A DNA stretch of 64,000 nt from Chromatiales bacterium (GCA_027076405.1 JALTJN010000526.1:1-64000); one strand, 5' to 3'; counted from the stretch's first letter, positions 44,079 through 54,045 are shown. The notes: generated from the letters alone by a model not told the origin. Translations and numbers: made by a program.

Positions 44079-45539
44079 ATGTCGATAACGGCAAATAAAA
44101 AGTTTGTAAATGTAACCAGTTTTTTTCTGTTTTTATTTATGAGCTTTAATGTTTCAGCCAGATTGTCAGGCTTACCTGATTTCACTCATTTAGTTGAAGA
44201 ATACAGTGATGCGGTTGTTAATATAAGTACAACTCAAATAGTCAAAAAAGGTGTTGGTGGAATACATCAAATACCCGGTATGCCAAAAGATGGTCCTTTT
44301 GGAGAACTGTTTAAAAAGTTCTTTGAACAACAGAAATTCAATAAAAATAGTTTTTCTCAAAAAAATAATAATTCTTATATTCAGACCAGACAAACCAATG
44401 ACTCTTTAGGTTCAGGATTTATTATTGACTCTGACGGTTATGTTGTGACAAACCATCATGTTGTTAAAGATGCAGATGAAATTATTGTACGTTTGAAGGA
44501 TCGTCGGGAATTAAAAGCTACGGTTGTAGGCTCTGATCCACGAAGTGATATTGCTTTATTAAAAATTGAAGCGGATAACCTTCCTGTTGTTAAAATTGGT
44601 GAATCTAAAAACTTAAAAGTGGGTTCATGGGTCATGGCAATCGGTTCTCCTTTCGGTTTTGATCATTCTGTTTCGGTCGGAGTGATTAGTGCAACAGGAC
44701 GTACTTTACCAAGTGAAAGTTATGTACCGTTTATTCAGACAGATGTCGCAATAAACCCGGGTAACTCGGGTGGCCCGCTTTTTAATCTGGATGGAGAAGT
44801 AATTGGTATTAACTCGCAAATATATAGTCGTACCGGTGGGTTTATGGGGCTGTCATTTGCCATTCCTATCGATGTAGCAAAAAATATTGTTGAACAATTA
44901 AAAAGTGATGGTCATGCACGATGGGGCTGGTTAGGTGTATTGATTCAGGATGTCAACAAGGAACTGGCAGAATCATTTGGTATGAAAAAACCAATGGGTG
45001 CTGTTGTGTTACGTGTGATGGATGATACTCCTGCGAAAAAAGCGGGCATCGAAGTGGGGGATGTTATTACGCATTTTAATAACAGTGTTATCTCTCGTTC
45101 TTCAGACTTGCCGCTCGCTGTAGGACGTTCAACTATTGGCAGTCGAGTAAAGGTTAAAATAATTCGTGATGGTAAACAAAAACGGTTAACTGTAAAAATA
45201 GCTGAGCTACCGGCAGAAGATGAATTAGCGCAGAAAAATAATAAGCCACATACTGCAAAAAGTAACAGGCTTAATATTGAAGTTACTACATTAACTAAAG
45301 AACAGAAAAAACGAGCAAATGTTGATAGTGGTGTACTGGTTCAATCTGTAGCCGACGGGGCTGCAGCGAAAGCGGGTATTCGTCGTGGTGACATATTGCT
45401 TAAAATACACGGACAAGCAATAAAAAGCACAAAACAATTTTTGAAAATTGTTAAAAAATTACCTGAAGACAAGTGGATTCGGGTTTTAATTCAGCGTGGA
45501 GATTCTCCTCGCTATATTCCTCTTAAAATTGGTGAGTAA
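44079..45539 (+). CDS. mucD: Periplasmic serine protease MucD (DegP/DegQ family)
   Basis: 486 residues, HtrA-type protease and chaperone that degrades misfolded envelope proteins and dampens sigma-E. It has a signal peptide (about 1-28, ending NVSA-R). The trypsin-like domain has catalytic His127 (TNHHVVKDADE), Asp157 (DPRSDIALLKIE) and Ser230 (NPGNSGGPLFNLDG). Two PDZ domains follow (about 275-370 and 390-480, each with a GAVVLRV or GVLVQSV carboxylate-binding start). Length and operon position match MucD/AlgW-type proteins of Pseudomonas. Translation follows rseC by 4 bp. Confidence 0.96.
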   Translation: MSITANKKFVNVTSFFLFLFMSFNVSARLSGLPDFTHLVEEYSDAVVNISTTQIVKKGVGGIHQIPGMPKDGPFGELFKKFFEQQKFNKNSFSQKNNNSYIQTRQTNDSLGSGFIIDSDGYVVTNHHVVKDADEIIVRLKDRRELKATVVGSDPRSDIALLKIEADNLPVVKIGESKNLKVGSWVMAIGSPFGFDHSVSVGVISATGRTLPSESYVPFIQTDVAINPGNSGGPLFNLDGEVIGINSQIYSRTGGFMGLSFAIPIDVAKNIVEQLKSDGHARWGWLGVLIQDVNKELAESFGMKKPMGAVVLRVMDDTPAKKAGIEVGDVITHFNNSVISRSSDLPLAVGRSTIGSRVKVKIIRDGKQKRLTVKIAELPAEDELAQKNNKPHTAKSNRLNIEVTTLTKEQKKRANVDSGVLVQSVADGAAAKAGIRRGDILLKIHGQAIKSTKQFLKIVKKLPEDKWIRVLIQRGDSPRYIPLKIGE

Positions 45540-45547
45540 TCGCGAAT

Positions 45548-45808
45548 ATGTCTGGCAGCCAATTAACGGTTTATAGTCGGGTTGGCTGCCATTTATGCGA
45601 AGAAATGGAAAATATACTCCCCGAATATCTCGATAATGCGGGGTTGTCTTTTAATGTTGTTTATATTGATGATAATCCCGATTTAGAACAGCTATATGGA
45701 ACCTTGGTGCCCGTGTTAAAAGCAGGGCAAACCGAGATATGCCACTATTTTCTTGATATAAAAGCCTTGCAACAGTATATAAGCGAGCAGGGAAATCCGT
45801 TAAACTAG
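45548..45808 (+). CDS. Glutaredoxin-family (DUF836) thiol protein
   Basis: 86 residues, a small thioredoxin-fold protein. The redox motif is GCHLCEEME (Cys14 and Cys17 of a CxxC), followed by the conserved VYIDDNPDLEQLYGTLVPVL, where the cis-proline lies. It is placed 8 bp after mucD and before lepA, a position seen for this gene in Pseudomonas-like genomes. It is probably a cytosolic disulfide reductase or thiol carrier; its partner is unknown. A terminator follows, so it may be the last gene of the rpoE operon. Confidence 0.88.
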   Translation: MSGSQLTVYSRVGCHLCEEMENILPEYLDNAGLSFNVVYIDDNPDLEQLYGTLVPVLKAGQTEICHYFLDIKALQQYISEQGNPLN

Positions 45809-45842
45809 CAGATTATGTGTATTGTGGACTTTTGTCCTGTTT

Positions 45843-45866
45843 AAGGCGCTAAATGCGCTTTTTTTG
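45843..45866 (+). terminator. Intrinsic terminator before lepA
   Basis: AAGGCGC (45843-45849), loop TAAAT and GCGCTTT (45855-45861) form a GC-rich stem running into seven T residues (45859-45865). It would end the rpoE-mucD-glutaredoxin transcript. Confidence 0.8.
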
Positions 45867-45898
45867 TGTTTAACGGAGTAGTTTGTGAGACGTTTTCT

Positions 45899-47704
45899 GT
45901 GAGTGATTTAAGCCATATCCGAAATTTTTCAATTATTGCGCACATTGATCATGGTAAGTCGACGCTTGCCGATCGTTTTATTCAAATGTGCGGAGGTTTA
46001 ACCGCCCGCGAGATGGATAGCCAGGTACTGGATTCAATGGATATTGAACGGGAGCGCGGTATAACTATTAAAGCGCAAAGTGTAACTCTGGACTACAAGG
46101 CAAAAGATGGTGAGATATATCAACTCAATTTTATTGATACTCCCGGTCATGTCGATTTTTCTTATGAAGTTTCCCGCTCATTAGCCGCTTGTGAAGGAGC
46201 ATTACTGGTTGTCGATGCCGCGCAAGGGGTAGAAGCGCAGAGTGTAGCGAACTGCTATACCGCGATTGAGCAGGGACTAGAAGTGGTTCCCGTGTTAAAT
46301 AAAATTGATTTACCTGCTGCGGAGCCGGAGCGAGTTAGTCAGGAAATTGAAGAAATTATCGGTATCGAGGCGACAGAAGCCACTCTTGTTTCTGCAAAAA
46401 CCGGTATTGGTATTGATGAATTATTGGAAGACATTGTTCGTCTTGTGCCCGCGCCGAAAGGAGATAAAGATGCTCCGTTACAAGCTCTGATTATTGATTC
46501 ATGGTTTGATAATTATCTGGGGGTTGTTTCATTAGTGCGGGTAGTGAACGGTAGCCTGCGTAAAAAACAAAAAATTCGTATTATGTCAGCAGGACGTGAT
46601 CATCTGGTTGATCATGTCGGGATATTTACTCCCAAACGGCATGATCTTGATTCACTTGATGCCGGCGAAGTCGGTTATGTCATTGCCGGCGTTAAAGATA
46701 TTGATGGCGCACCGGTAGGTGACACCATTACAGAAACAAATAATCCGGCTGAAAAAGCATTAGCCGGGTTTAAGCCCGTTCAACCGCGAGTATTTTCCGG
46801 TCTTTTTCCTGTTGCAGGTGATGACTATGAAAATTTACGTGAAGCGCTCTCAAAATTACGCTTAAATGATGCCGCATTATTTTACGAACCGGAAACCTCA
46901 ACTGCATTAGGTTTTGGCTTCCGATGTGGTTTCCTTGGGTTGCTACACATGGAGATTATTCAGGAACGACTTGAACGTGAATATGATCTTAATCTAATCA
47001 CCACAGCACCGACGGTTATTTTTGAAATTGAAAATACCAAGGGTGAAGTCTTTAAAATAGAAAATCCGGCTGAAATGCCTGAACCGAATTTTATTAATGA
47101 AATTCGTGAGCCTATTGTGGTGGCGAATATATTAGTGCCGCATGATTACGTCGGTAATGTTATTACGCTTTGTATTGAAAAGCGTGGTGTACAAAAAAAT
47201 ATGCAATATCTGGGGAATCAGGTATCTATTTCTTATGAAATGCCAATGAATGAAATTGTTCTGGATTTCTTTGACAGGCTTAAATCAACCAGTCGTGGTT
47301 ATGCCTCAATGGATTATGAATTTGTACGTTTTCAGGCGGCAGATTTAGTCAAACTGGATATTATGATCAATGGTGAAAAGGTGGATGCCTTATCCGTGAT
47401 TGTGCATCGTGATCAGGCCATATCTCGCGGTCGTGATCTAACAGAGCGAATGAAAGATATTATTCCACGACAAATGTTTGATGTTGCAATACAGGCGACG
47501 CTGGGAGCAAAAATTATTGCCCGGACAAATGTTAAAGCATTGCGTAAAAATGTGACGGCTAAATGTTACGGCGGTGATATTACTCGTAAGAAAAAGTTAT
47601 TAGAAAAGCAAAAAGCAGGTAAAAAACGTATGAAGCAAGTTGGTAGTGTGGAAATACCACAAGAAGCCTTCCTTGCCGTATTAAACACAGGAAAAGATAA
47701 ATGA
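45899..47704 (+). CDS. lepA: Elongation factor 4 (LepA)
   Basis: 601 residues, ribosome-bound GTPase that affects translocation and initiation under stress. The GTP motifs are [13 protein letters not shown] (G1), DTPGHVDF (G3) and NKIDLP (G4). The LepA-specific C-terminal domain includes [20 protein letters not shown], ending with [23 protein letters not shown] 45899 is chosen because it gives [20 protein letters not shown], the common start in the family. The longest frame (45866, also GTG) overlaps the terminator. The stop overlaps lepB as ATGA. Confidence 0.96.
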   Translation: MSDLSHIRNFSIIAHIDHGKSTLADRFIQMCGGLTAREMDSQVLDSMDIERERGITIKAQSVTLDYKAKDGEIYQLNFIDTPGHVDFSYEVSRSLAACEGALLVVDAAQGVEAQSVANCYTAIEQGLEVVPVLNKIDLPAAEPERVSQEIEEIIGIEATEATLVSAKTGIGIDELLEDIVRLVPAPKGDKDAPLQALIIDSWFDNYLGVVSLVRVVNGSLRKKQKIRIMSAGRDHLVDHVGIFTPKRHDLDSLDAGEVGYVIAGVKDIDGAPVGDTITETNNPAEKALAGFKPVQPRVFSGLFPVAGDDYENLREALSKLRLNDAALFYEPETSTALGFGFRCGFLGLLHMEIIQERLEREYDLNLITTAPTVIFEIENTKGEVFKIENPAEMPEPNFINEIREPIVVANILVPHDYVGNVITLCIEKRGVQKNMQYLGNQVSISYEMPMNEIVLDFFDRLKSTSRGYASMDYEFVRFQAADLVKLDIMINGEKVDALSVIVHRDQAISRGRDLTERMKDIIPRQMFDVAIQATLGAKIIARTNVKALRKNVTAKCYGGDITRKKKLLEKQKAGKKRMKQVGSVEIPQEAFLAVLNTGKDK

Positions 47705-48489
47705 ATATTGATTTTTCACTCGTACTTGCCATTGTCATCTTGGTGGCAGGGCTGATTTGGGGAATAGACGCTTTATTTTTTGCGCCAAAACGCAAACAGG
47801 AAGAAACGTCAGAATCAACAGATAGCGATATGACTAATGAGCCTCCCTTAGTTGAGTTTGCCCGCTTTGTTTTACCTGTTGTTATTGTCGTTTTCATTTT
47901 AAGAGGTTTTATTGCAGAACCTTTTAGAATACCTTCAGGCTCGATGTTGCCAACGCTTGAAATTGGTGACTTTATTCTGGTGAGTAAATTTAATTACGGG
48001 GTACGGTTACCGGTTATAAATAAAAAAATTATCGACCTTGGTATCCCCGAAAAAGGCGATGTTATTGTCTTTCGTTATCCTGAAAACCCCTCTATTGACT
48101 ATATAAAACGGGTAATAGGTGTACCGGGGGATGAAATTGGCTACTATAATAAGGTATTGTATATCAACGGAAAAAAGGCAGAACAACAACCAAAAGGTGA
48201 TTATCTACAGGGGTATTATACTTTTAAAAGGTTAACTGAAAGCCTGCCTGATCCGAAAATAAAACATGATATTTTAGTGACAGATTTACAACCGGCATCT
48301 GACTTTGTTATTACCGTACCGGAGCACAGTTATTTTGTGATGGGTGATAACCGTGATAATAGTCGTGATAGTCGCTTTTGGGGCTTTGTACCCGATGAAA
48401 ATCTGGTAGGTCGTGCCTTTTTTGTCTGGATGAGTTGGGAATGGGGGCATTGGCCAAAATGGCATCGAATCGGAACAGTTATACAATAA
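47701..48489 (+). CDS. lepB: Signal peptidase I
   Basis: 262 residues, inner-membrane protease that removes signal peptides from exported proteins. Two transmembrane segments (about 4-24 and 54-72) precede the catalytic domain. The catalytic Ser81 is in [10 protein letters not shown], the general-base Lys136 in [11 protein letters not shown], and the box E motif [20 protein letters not shown] lies near the C-terminus. The C-terminal stretch [16 protein letters not shown] is typical of gammaproteobacteria. The gene overlaps lepA by 4 bp and leads into the DUF4845-rnc-era block, the standard order. Confidence 0.97.
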   Translation: MNIDFSLVLAIVILVAGLIWGIDALFFAPKRKQEETSESTDSDMTNEPPLVEFARFVLPVVIVVFILRGFIAEPFRIPSGSMLPTLEIGDFILVSKFNYGVRLPVINKKIIDLGIPEKGDVIVFRYPENPSIDYIKRVIGVPGDEIGYYNKVLYINGKKAEQQPKGDYLQGYYTFKRLTESLPDPKIKHDILVTDLQPASDFVITVPEHSYFVMGDNRDNSRDSRFWGFVPDENLVGRAFFVWMSWEWGHWPKWHRIGTVIQ

Positions 48490-48514
48490 AACATTTTTGA
48501 TTAAGGAGTACGTA

Positions 48515-48889
48515 ATGCAATCGAAAAATAAACAAAAAGGTTTAACTGGTATCAGTATCATGGCGATACTGGTTGTTATCGCATTAATCGCAATCATTTT
48601 TCTTAAAATAATGCCGATTTATTTTGATGCTTATAAAGTGGGTGATGTTGTTAGCTCCATGGAAGAAGAGCGGGGCCTGGATGATAAATCAATTGGTGAA
48701 ATTAGAACAATGATTTTAAAGCGCCTCGACGTTAATATGGTGACTGATGTGACTAAAGATGATATTGATGTTGAAAAAACAAAAGATACTATTTTTATTG
48801 ATGTTGAATACGAAGTCCGTAAAAACATGTTTGGTAATCTGGATGTCGTTGTTAGTTTTAAAAAGAGTGCAGAGGCACCAACCATTTGA
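48515..48889 (+). CDS. DUF4845 membrane protein
   Basis: 124 residues from ATG 48515, preceded by a strong ribosome site (AAGGAG, 48504-48509); the longer frame from 48497 is not needed. One transmembrane helix (about 13-35, ISIMAILVVIALIAIIFLK) resembles a type IV pilin-like N-terminal anchor. A periplasmic domain follows with the family pattern MPIYFDAYKVGDVV and VEYEVRKNMFGNLDVVVSF. DUF4845 proteins are nearly always found between lepB and rnc in Pseudomonas-like genomes; their function is unknown. The stop overlaps the region just before rnc. Confidence 0.9.
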   Translation: MQSKNKQKGLTGISIMAILVVIALIAIIFLKIMPIYFDAYKVGDVVSSMEEERGLDDKSIGEIRTMILKRLDVNMVTDVTKDDIDVEKTKDTIFIDVEYEVRKNMFGNLDVVVSFKKSAEAPTI

Positions 48890-48894
48890 AGAAA

Positions 48895-49572
48895 ATGGAA
48901 AAATTAAGTCAGCTGATTGGTTACCAGTTTAAAAATAAAGAGCTGTTAACCTTAGCTTTGACTCATCGCAGTATGGGCTCAAGAAATAACGAACGACTTG
49001 AGTTTTTGGGGGATTCTATTTTAGGAATGGTGATAAGCAGCGAGTTATTTAAACGCTTCCCCAATGAAAAAGAAGGCATCTTAACCCGGCTAAGATCAAG
49101 TCTGGTAAAAGGGGAAACGCTCAGTAAAATTGCAGCAGAATTAAATTTAGGCGAGTTTATACAATTAGGTTCCGGTGAGTTAAAAAGTGGCGGTTTTCGA
49201 AGAGCTTCAACACTGGCCGATGCTGTTGAAGCCATTATTGGCGCTATTTATCTTGATTCGTGTAAGGAATATGGAACCGAAAAGATAGAAAAAATTATTC
49301 TTGATATTTTTAAGAAACGGCTAGATGAATGTGAACCGGGTGGTGTTTTAAAAGATCCAAAAACCCGTTTACAAGAATATCTTCAGTCAAAAAATTTACC
49401 TTTACCTACTTATAATGTTGATTCCATTTCAGGAAAAGAACATTTACAAACATTTAAAGTTTCCTGTTCTATTGAAGGTTTTCACAATCATGTTGTTGCA
49501 ACAGGTGGAAGTCGTCGTAAAGCAGAGCAGGCAGCAGCAGAAAAAGCATTAGCTAATCTTACTCATGAATAA
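48895..49572 (+). CDS. rnc: Ribonuclease III
   Basis: About 225 residues; cleaves double-stranded RNA, processing rRNA precursors and controlling some mRNAs. The catalytic signature is ERLEFLGDSILGMVIS, with the second acidic cluster at ADAVEAIIGAIYLD. The C-terminal double-strand RNA-binding domain (about 155-222) ends GGSRRKAEQAAAEKALANL. ATG 48895 gives the family start MEKLSQLIGYQFKNKELL. An upstream TTG (48886) overlapping the previous stop would add three residues and cannot be excluded. The 3' end overlaps era by 8 bp; rnc-era coupling is conserved. Confidence 0.96.
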   Translation: MEKLSQLIGYQFKNKELLTLALTHRSMGSRNNERLEFLGDSILGMVISSELFKRFPNEKEGILTRLRSSLVKGETLSKIAAELNLGEFIQLGSGELKSGGFRRASTLADAVEAIIGAIYLDSCKEYGTEKIEKIILDIFKKRLDECEPGGVLKDPKTRLQEYLQSKNLPLPTYNVDSISGKEHLQTFKVSCSIEGFHNHVVATGGSRRKAEQAAAEKALANLTHE

Positions 49573-50470
49573 TTCAACAGATAAATTTCGTTGTGGATAT
49601 GTCGCATTAATTGGCCGACCTAACGTAGGTAAGTCAACATTAATGAATTATGTTTTAGGACAAAAAATCAGCATCACATCACATCGTCCACAAACAACAC
49701 GTCATCGTATTTTAGGTATTAAAACAACTGAAGATGCACAGTTTGTTTACGTCGATACCCCCGGCATTCATGATAATGAAAAAAAAGCGATGAATCGCTA
49801 TATGAATCGTACTGCAGGCGCGAGTTTTAAAGATGTTGATGTAATTGTCTTTCTTGTCGATGCCATGCGATGGACAGAAGAAGATGATTTGGTTATTAAA
49901 CGGCTGCAATATATTAATACGCCGGTTGTACTTGCGGTAAATAAAGTTGATTTGGTAAAGAAAAAAGAAGACCTTTTACCTTATATAGAAAAAATTAAAA
50001 ATAAATATGCGTTTAAAGATATTATTCCTGTTTCTGCAATGAAGGGGGATAATATTGAAGGTTTTGAAAAAATTATACTTGATTATTTACCGCCTTCAGA
50101 AGCCTTTTATGATGAAGATCAAATTACAGATCGCAGTTCACGCTTTATGGCCGCTGAAATTATCCGTGAAAAATTAACTCGTAACTTAACGCAGGAGTTG
50201 CCTTATAATTTAACGGTTGAAATTGAAAAGTTTAGCAATGATGGCAAGATACTTGATATTGCTGCCGTCATTTGGGTGGAGAGAGATAATCAAAAAGCTA
50301 TTATTATTGGCAAGAAAGGCAATAAACTAAAAGATATGGGGACGAAAGCACGTATCGACATGGAAAAGTTATTTGAGCAAAAAGTGTTTTTACAATTATG
50401 GGTTAAAGTAAAAAGTGGCTGGTCAGATGATGAACGGGCATTAAATAGTCTGGGTTATATTGAAGATTAA
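49565..50470 (+). CDS. era: GTPase Era
   Basis: 301 residues, essential GTPase that binds 16S rRNA near its 3' end and checks small-subunit maturation. The GTP motifs are GRPNVGKSTLMN (G1), DTPGIHDN (G3) and NKVDLVKK (G4). The C-terminal KH domain (about 205-300) contains IIIGKKGNKLKDMGTKARID, the RNA-binding GxxG turn. The start MNNSTDKFRCGYVALIGRP fits the family, and its ATG lies within the last codons of rnc. recO follows 2 bp after the stop, so rnc-era-recO is translated as a unit. Confidence 0.97.
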   Translation: MNNSTDKFRCGYVALIGRPNVGKSTLMNYVLGQKISITSHRPQTTRHRILGIKTTEDAQFVYVDTPGIHDNEKKAMNRYMNRTAGASFKDVDVIVFLVDAMRWTEEDDLVIKRLQYINTPVVLAVNKVDLVKKKEDLLPYIEKIKNKYAFKDIIPVSAMKGDNIEGFEKIILDYLPPSEAFYDEDQITDRSSRFMAAEIIREKLTRNLTQELPYNLTVEIEKFSNDGKILDIAAVIWVERDNQKAIIIGKKGNKLKDMGTKARIDMEKLFEQKVFLQLWVKVKSGWSDDERALNSLGYIED

Positions 50471-50472
50471 TT

Positions 50473-51201
50473 ATGTCCAGTCAGAAGAGTCACCGGGTTA
50501 GTCTACAATCTGCATTTATACTTCATGGACGTAATTTTAGGGATACAAGCCGCCTGCTTGATGTTTTTACTTTAGATTACGGCAGAGTCACACTTGTTGC
50601 AAAAGGGGCTCGCTCTTCACGCTCTAAATTACATGGGATTTTAGAACCTTTTATGCCGTTGATTGTTTCATGGTCTGGCAAAGGCGATGTACAAACTCTC
50701 ACTGGTGCAGAATCAGTTAAAAATGAGATAGCGTTATCAGGCAAACAAGTTATGTGTGCCTATTATGTCAATGAATTATTACAGCGATTAATGACAGAGC
50801 ATGACCCTCATCCGGAACTGTTTACTATTTATCAGGCAACATTAGAAAGCTTTAAATATGAAAACGAACAAACAGTGTTGAGACGATTTGAAAAACACTT
50901 GTTAACAGAAATTGGTTATGGATTAAACCTGGATATTGAAGCAGAGAGTGGTGTTAATATAGAAACGAGTGAAAACTACTATTATGATATTGAAAAGGGG
51001 CCGATTAGAATAGAACAAAATAATACATCAAATGATGAATTTATTATTTCTGGTCAAACCCTATATGATATGTCCGTTGATACATATAGTAGTTCACAAA
51101 GTAAAAAAGAAGCAAAGCAACTTATGCGTATTATTTTAAATCATTATTTAGGTGATAAACCACTTAAAACAAGAAGTTTACACTGGTATAAACCATTATG
51201 A
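50473..51201 (+). CDS. recO: DNA repair protein RecO
   Basis: 242 residues; helps RecR load RecA onto SSB-coated DNA in gap repair. It has an N-terminal OB-fold (about 8-80: [20 protein letters not shown] and [20 protein letters not shown]). The helical part contains [23 protein letters not shown], the conserved NELL signature, and the C-terminal half ends with [17 protein letters not shown]. No zinc-finger cysteines are seen, as usual in gammaproteobacteria. Overlap with pdxJ is 4 bp (ATGA), continuing the coupled block. Confidence 0.95.
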   Translation: MSSQKSHRVSLQSAFILHGRNFRDTSRLLDVFTLDYGRVTLVAKGARSSRSKLHGILEPFMPLIVSWSGKGDVQTLTGAESVKNEIALSGKQVMCAYYVNELLQRLMTEHDPHPELFTIYQATLESFKYENEQTVLRRFEKHLLTEIGYGLNLDIEAESGVNIETSENYYYDIEKGPIRIEQNNTSNDEFIISGQTLYDMSVDTYSSSQSKKEAKQLMRIILNHYLGDKPLKTRSLHWYKPL

Positions 51202-51938
51202 ATAAAACAAATCAAATATTACTGGGTGTGAATATTGATCATGTAGCAACATTGCGTGAATCACGGGGTACCCTTTATCCTGAACCCGTTCAGGCGGCTT
51301 TAGTTGCCGAACAAGCCGGTGCTGATGCTATTACTTTGCATTTGCGTGAAGATCGTCGTCATATTCAGGAACGTGATGTTGAAATGTTTAAAGCTGTTTT
51401 GCAAACAAGAATGAACCTTGAAATGGCTGTGACAGATGAGATGCTAAACTATGCTGAAACTATAAAACCGGAAGACTGCTGCCTGGTTCCTGAAAAACGT
51501 GAAGAACTCACTACAGAAGGGGGACTGGATGTTGCCGGTCAGATGTTAAAGATGAAAGAAGCGTGTTCACGTCTGGCAGACAGAGAAATACGGGTTTCAT
51601 TGTTTATTGATGCAGATAAAAAGCAAATAGAAGCGGCGGCAGAATGCGGTGCCCCGGTGATAGAAATACATACCGGTCATTTTGCTGATGCCGGGTCTGT
51701 TCATGAAAAAGAAAAAGAATACCAGCGAATTATTGAAGCAGTAGAGTTTGCTGATAATCTGGGTTTACACGTTAATGCAGGACATGGATTGCATTATCAT
51801 AATGTTAAAGATATTGCTGTTATTCCTCTTATTCAGGAATTAAATATTGGTCATGCCATTATTGCCCGTAGTGTTTTTACCGGGCTTGATATTGCAGTAA
51901 AAGAAATGAAAGTATTAATGGAATCTGCAAGAGTTTAA
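51198..51938 (+). CDS. pdxJ: Pyridoxine 5'-phosphate synthase PdxJ
   Basis: 246 residues; condenses 1-deoxyxylulose 5-phosphate with 3-amino-2-oxopropyl phosphate to make vitamin B6 (PNP). It is a TIM barrel with the opening [21 protein letters not shown] and [11 protein letters not shown]. The phosphate-binding end has [12 protein letters not shown] and [14 protein letters not shown]. All the active-site stretches I know ([27 protein letters not shown]) are present. Its product feeds the many PLP enzymes nearby (alaC, thrC, cysM), though that is general metabolism. recO-pdxJ-acpS order is the E. coli order. Confidence 0.97.
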   Translation: MNKTNQILLGVNIDHVATLRESRGTLYPEPVQAALVAEQAGADAITLHLREDRRHIQERDVEMFKAVLQTRMNLEMAVTDEMLNYAETIKPEDCCLVPEKREELTTEGGLDVAGQMLKMKEACSRLADREIRVSLFIDADKKQIEAAAECGAPVIEIHTGHFADAGSVHEKEKEYQRIIEAVEFADNLGLHVNAGHGLHYHNVKDIAVIPLIQELNIGHAIIARSVFTGLDIAVKEMKVLMESARV

Positions 51939-51945
51939 TACCACG

Positions 51946-52323
51946 ATGATATATGGAATTGGTACAGACATTGTTCATGTTAGTCGAATGAAAAAAAATC
52001 TTGAAAAATACGGTGATAAATTTGCTAAACGTATTTTAACCGATTCCGAGTTTTCTGAATTTGAAAATAAAAATGATCAGGCTGCTTTTTTAGCTAAACG
52101 TTTTGCAGCAAAAGAAGCAACAGTAAAAGCAATGGGAACAGGATTTAGTCAGGGGTTATCTTTACATCATATTGGCGTGACACATGATGAAATTGGCAAA
52201 CCTATACTGGAGTTTTTAGGTGCCGCTGAATTATTTATACAAAAGCAGCAAATTAAACAATCACATTTAAGCCTGGCTGATGAGCGTGATTATGCGGTAG
52301 CTTTTGTTACTTTGGTTTTATAA
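51946..52323 (+). CDS. acpS: Holo-[acyl-carrier-protein] synthase
   Basis: 125 residues; transfers 4'-phosphopantetheine from CoA to acyl carrier protein, switching on fatty-acid synthesis. The start MIYGIGTDIVHVSRMKK carries the metal-binding Asp of the GIGTDIV motif, and the second motif FAAKEATVKAMGTGFS supplies the Glu and Lys. The C-terminal LSLADERDYAVAFVTL is typical. Length is normal for group I AcpS. It ends the plus-strand block that began with lepA and converges on the Hpt gene with a 5-bp gap. Confidence 0.96.
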   Translation: MIYGIGTDIVHVSRMKKNLEKYGDKFAKRILTDSEFSEFENKNDQAAFLAKRFAAKEATVKAMGTGFSQGLSLHHIGVTHDEIGKPILEFLGAAELFIQKQQIKQSHLSLADERDYAVAFVTLVL

Positions 52324-52328
52324 TTAAT

Positions 52329-52697
52329 TCAGGCTTCATGTTCAAATTCACTCCAGTCCTTATCAATAAAATCAGGGCCAAGTTGAATTAATTGCTGGAT
52401 TTCATGACGCACGTTATTAACAAGTTGCTCAAGTTCAGCAAAATCTGCCTGTCGTAATTTATCTTCCAGTATTCCGGTGTAGTGGCGTAGTTTAGGAACA
52501 ATGCAATAAGCCGTTGCTCCATAAAGCTTATGAATGTGCTCAGCCAGCATGCTCATATTATTAGATTGAAAACTTTCATCAATTTGTTCTGAGCGCACAG
52601 TAAGATCAGTCAGCAACATAGTAAACAACTCTTTTGCCAGAGAAGTATTACCATTTGCTGCGGTAATTGACTGCTGAATATCGAGTATTTTTGTCAT
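52329..52697 (-). CDS. Stand-alone histidine phosphotransfer (Hpt) protein
   Basis: 122 residues, a single Hpt four-helix bundle. The phosphorylated histidine is in LAEHIHKLYGATAYCIVPKL (the HxxKGxx-type motif HKLYGATAY), very like the C-terminal Hpt domain of BarA/GacS kinases. Such proteins shuttle phosphate between a hybrid histidine kinase and a response regulator. No partner kinase with a receiver is in the window; the CHASE kinase at 31613-33373 lacks one. It may serve a GacS-type hybrid kinase that lost its own Hpt domain. This is inferred from sequence only. Confidence 0.85.
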   Translation of the reverse strand: MTKILDIQQSITAANGNTSLAKELFTMLLTDLTVRSEQIDESFQSNNMSMLAEHIHKLYGATAYCIVPKLRHYTGILEDKLRQADFAELEQLVNNVRHEIQQLIQLGPDFIDKDWSEFEHEA

Positions 52698-52831
52698 ATT
52701 CTAATGCTTTTTATTATTTTATCGATTTTTTATGCTGCAGTTTACTGTTGATGTGAGGTTTTGTGCAAATACATATCAAAATATTATAAAATGAAGCCAA
52801 TCTCGTTTATTTTAATTTATGGATATGACTA

Positions 52832-53740
52832 ATGAACTCTTCTAATAATACTGATTTCCCTACAATCGAGTCCTTTGTTGGGAATACCCCATTAGTACGT
52901 TTGCAGCGCTTACCTGGGGAAACCAGCAATACGATTCTGGTTAAATTAGAAGGCAATAATCCGGCGGGTTCAGTTAAAGATCGCCCTGCACTAAGCATGA
53001 TCCAACATGCAGAATCTCGTGGAGAAATATCTCCGGGAGATACGCTTATTGAAGCGACCAGCGGTAATACCGGTATTGCACTTGCTATGGTAGCTGCGAT
53101 TAAAGGCTACAAGATGGTTTTAGTGATGCCGGATAATATGAGTGTAGAACGCCGGGCTTCTATGAAGAGTTATGGCGCAGAACTTGTATTAGTGACACAA
53201 GCCGAAGGCATGGAAGGGGCTCGAGATCTTGCTCTTCAAATGCAAAAAGAGGGTAAAGGCAAGGTGCTGGATCAGTTTTCTAATTCGGATAACCCTTGTG
53301 CACACTATGATACAACAGGGCCTGAAATCTGGCGTGACACACACGGAAAAATTACCCATTTTGTCAGTGCTATGGGAACGACCGGTACCATTATGGGAAA
53401 TTCACGTTATTTGAAAGAACAAAATCCTGAGATACAAATTGTAGGTGTACAACCGGAAGAAGGTGCATCGATTCCGGGAATTCGGCGCTGGACACCTGAA
53501 TATTTACCCTCAATTTTTGAGGCAAGTCGTGTTGATATGACGATTGATATGGCTCAAGTAGACGCAGAACAAACCACCTTAAAGCTAGCTAGTGAGGAGG
53601 GAATCTTTTGTGGGGTATCTTCCGGCGGCGCAGTGGCTGCGGCGTTAAAGCTTTCGGAGCAGGTCGAAGATGCGGTGATAGTTACGATTATTTGTGATCG
53701 TGGGGATCGGTATCTTTCTACTAATATCTTTCCTTCTTGA
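52832..53740 (+). CDS. cysM: Cysteine synthase B (CysM)
   Basis: 302 residues; PLP enzyme that makes cysteine from O-acetylserine and sulfide (CysM can also use thiosulfate). The PLP lysine is K49 in NNPAGSVKDRPALSM, the B-type variant of the NPxxSVKDR motif. TSGNTGIALAMVAA binds the substrate carboxylate, and VSAMGTTGTIMGNSRYLKE holds the phosphate. Length and the CysM-style segment LPSIFEASRVDMTID separate it from CysK. It stands alone between the Hpt gene and a repeat-bearing gap. The start MNSSNNTDFPTIESFVGNTP is standard. Confidence 0.95.
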   Translation: MNSSNNTDFPTIESFVGNTPLVRLQRLPGETSNTILVKLEGNNPAGSVKDRPALSMIQHAESRGEISPGDTLIEATSGNTGIALAMVAAIKGYKMVLVMPDNMSVERRASMKSYGAELVLVTQAEGMEGARDLALQMQKEGKGKVLDQFSNSDNPCAHYDTTGPEIWRDTHGKITHFVSAMGTTGTIMGNSRYLKEQNPEIQIVGVQPEEGASIPGIRRWTPEYLPSIFEASRVDMTIDMAQVDAEQTTLKLASEEGIFCGVSSGGAVAAALKLSEQVEDAVIVTIICDRGDRYLSTNIFPS

Positions 53741-53784
53741 AAGTTTACCGATTGATATTATTTGCTTGAATCCGGCTATGAAAC

Positions 53785-53875
53785 GGGGGAGTCAAATTAA
53801 GACGCGCAAAATCAGCCATCCTTGGCCGCACGGCTGCCGCGTCCATGTGGCAGACGGTCTTAATTTAACTCCCCC
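53785..53875. repeat. GGAGTCAAATT inverted repeat, copy 2
   Basis: GGGGGAGTCAAATTAAGAC (53785-53803) and GTCTTAATTTAACTCCCCC (53857-53875) are 19-bp inverted arms with 18 matches, around a GC-rich core (CAGCC...GGCTG hairpin, GCCGCGTCCATGTGGC) unlike the AT-rich flanks. It shares GGAGTCAAATT with 25421-25456. The rest of the 53741-54045 gap holds no gene; a 71-codon frame across the element is not credible. Confidence 0.78.
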
Positions 53876-54045
53876 ATTCCCTATCTTGACTTTAGCACTC
53901 GCTTCATAATTCAATGAGATAAAATATGTATTCGGGATTTATAAATTGACAGACCACAAAGCAAGTAATTGAAATGGCGAGTACGATGGTATAGCACATT
54001 ATAAAATGTACGTACTTAAATTAATAAAGTTGGAATAATATAAAA

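Noticed and set aside
53694..53909. 71-codon plus-strand frame after cysM
   Set aside because: It starts inside cysM and runs through the GGAGTCAAATT palindrome; the repeat explains the open frame.
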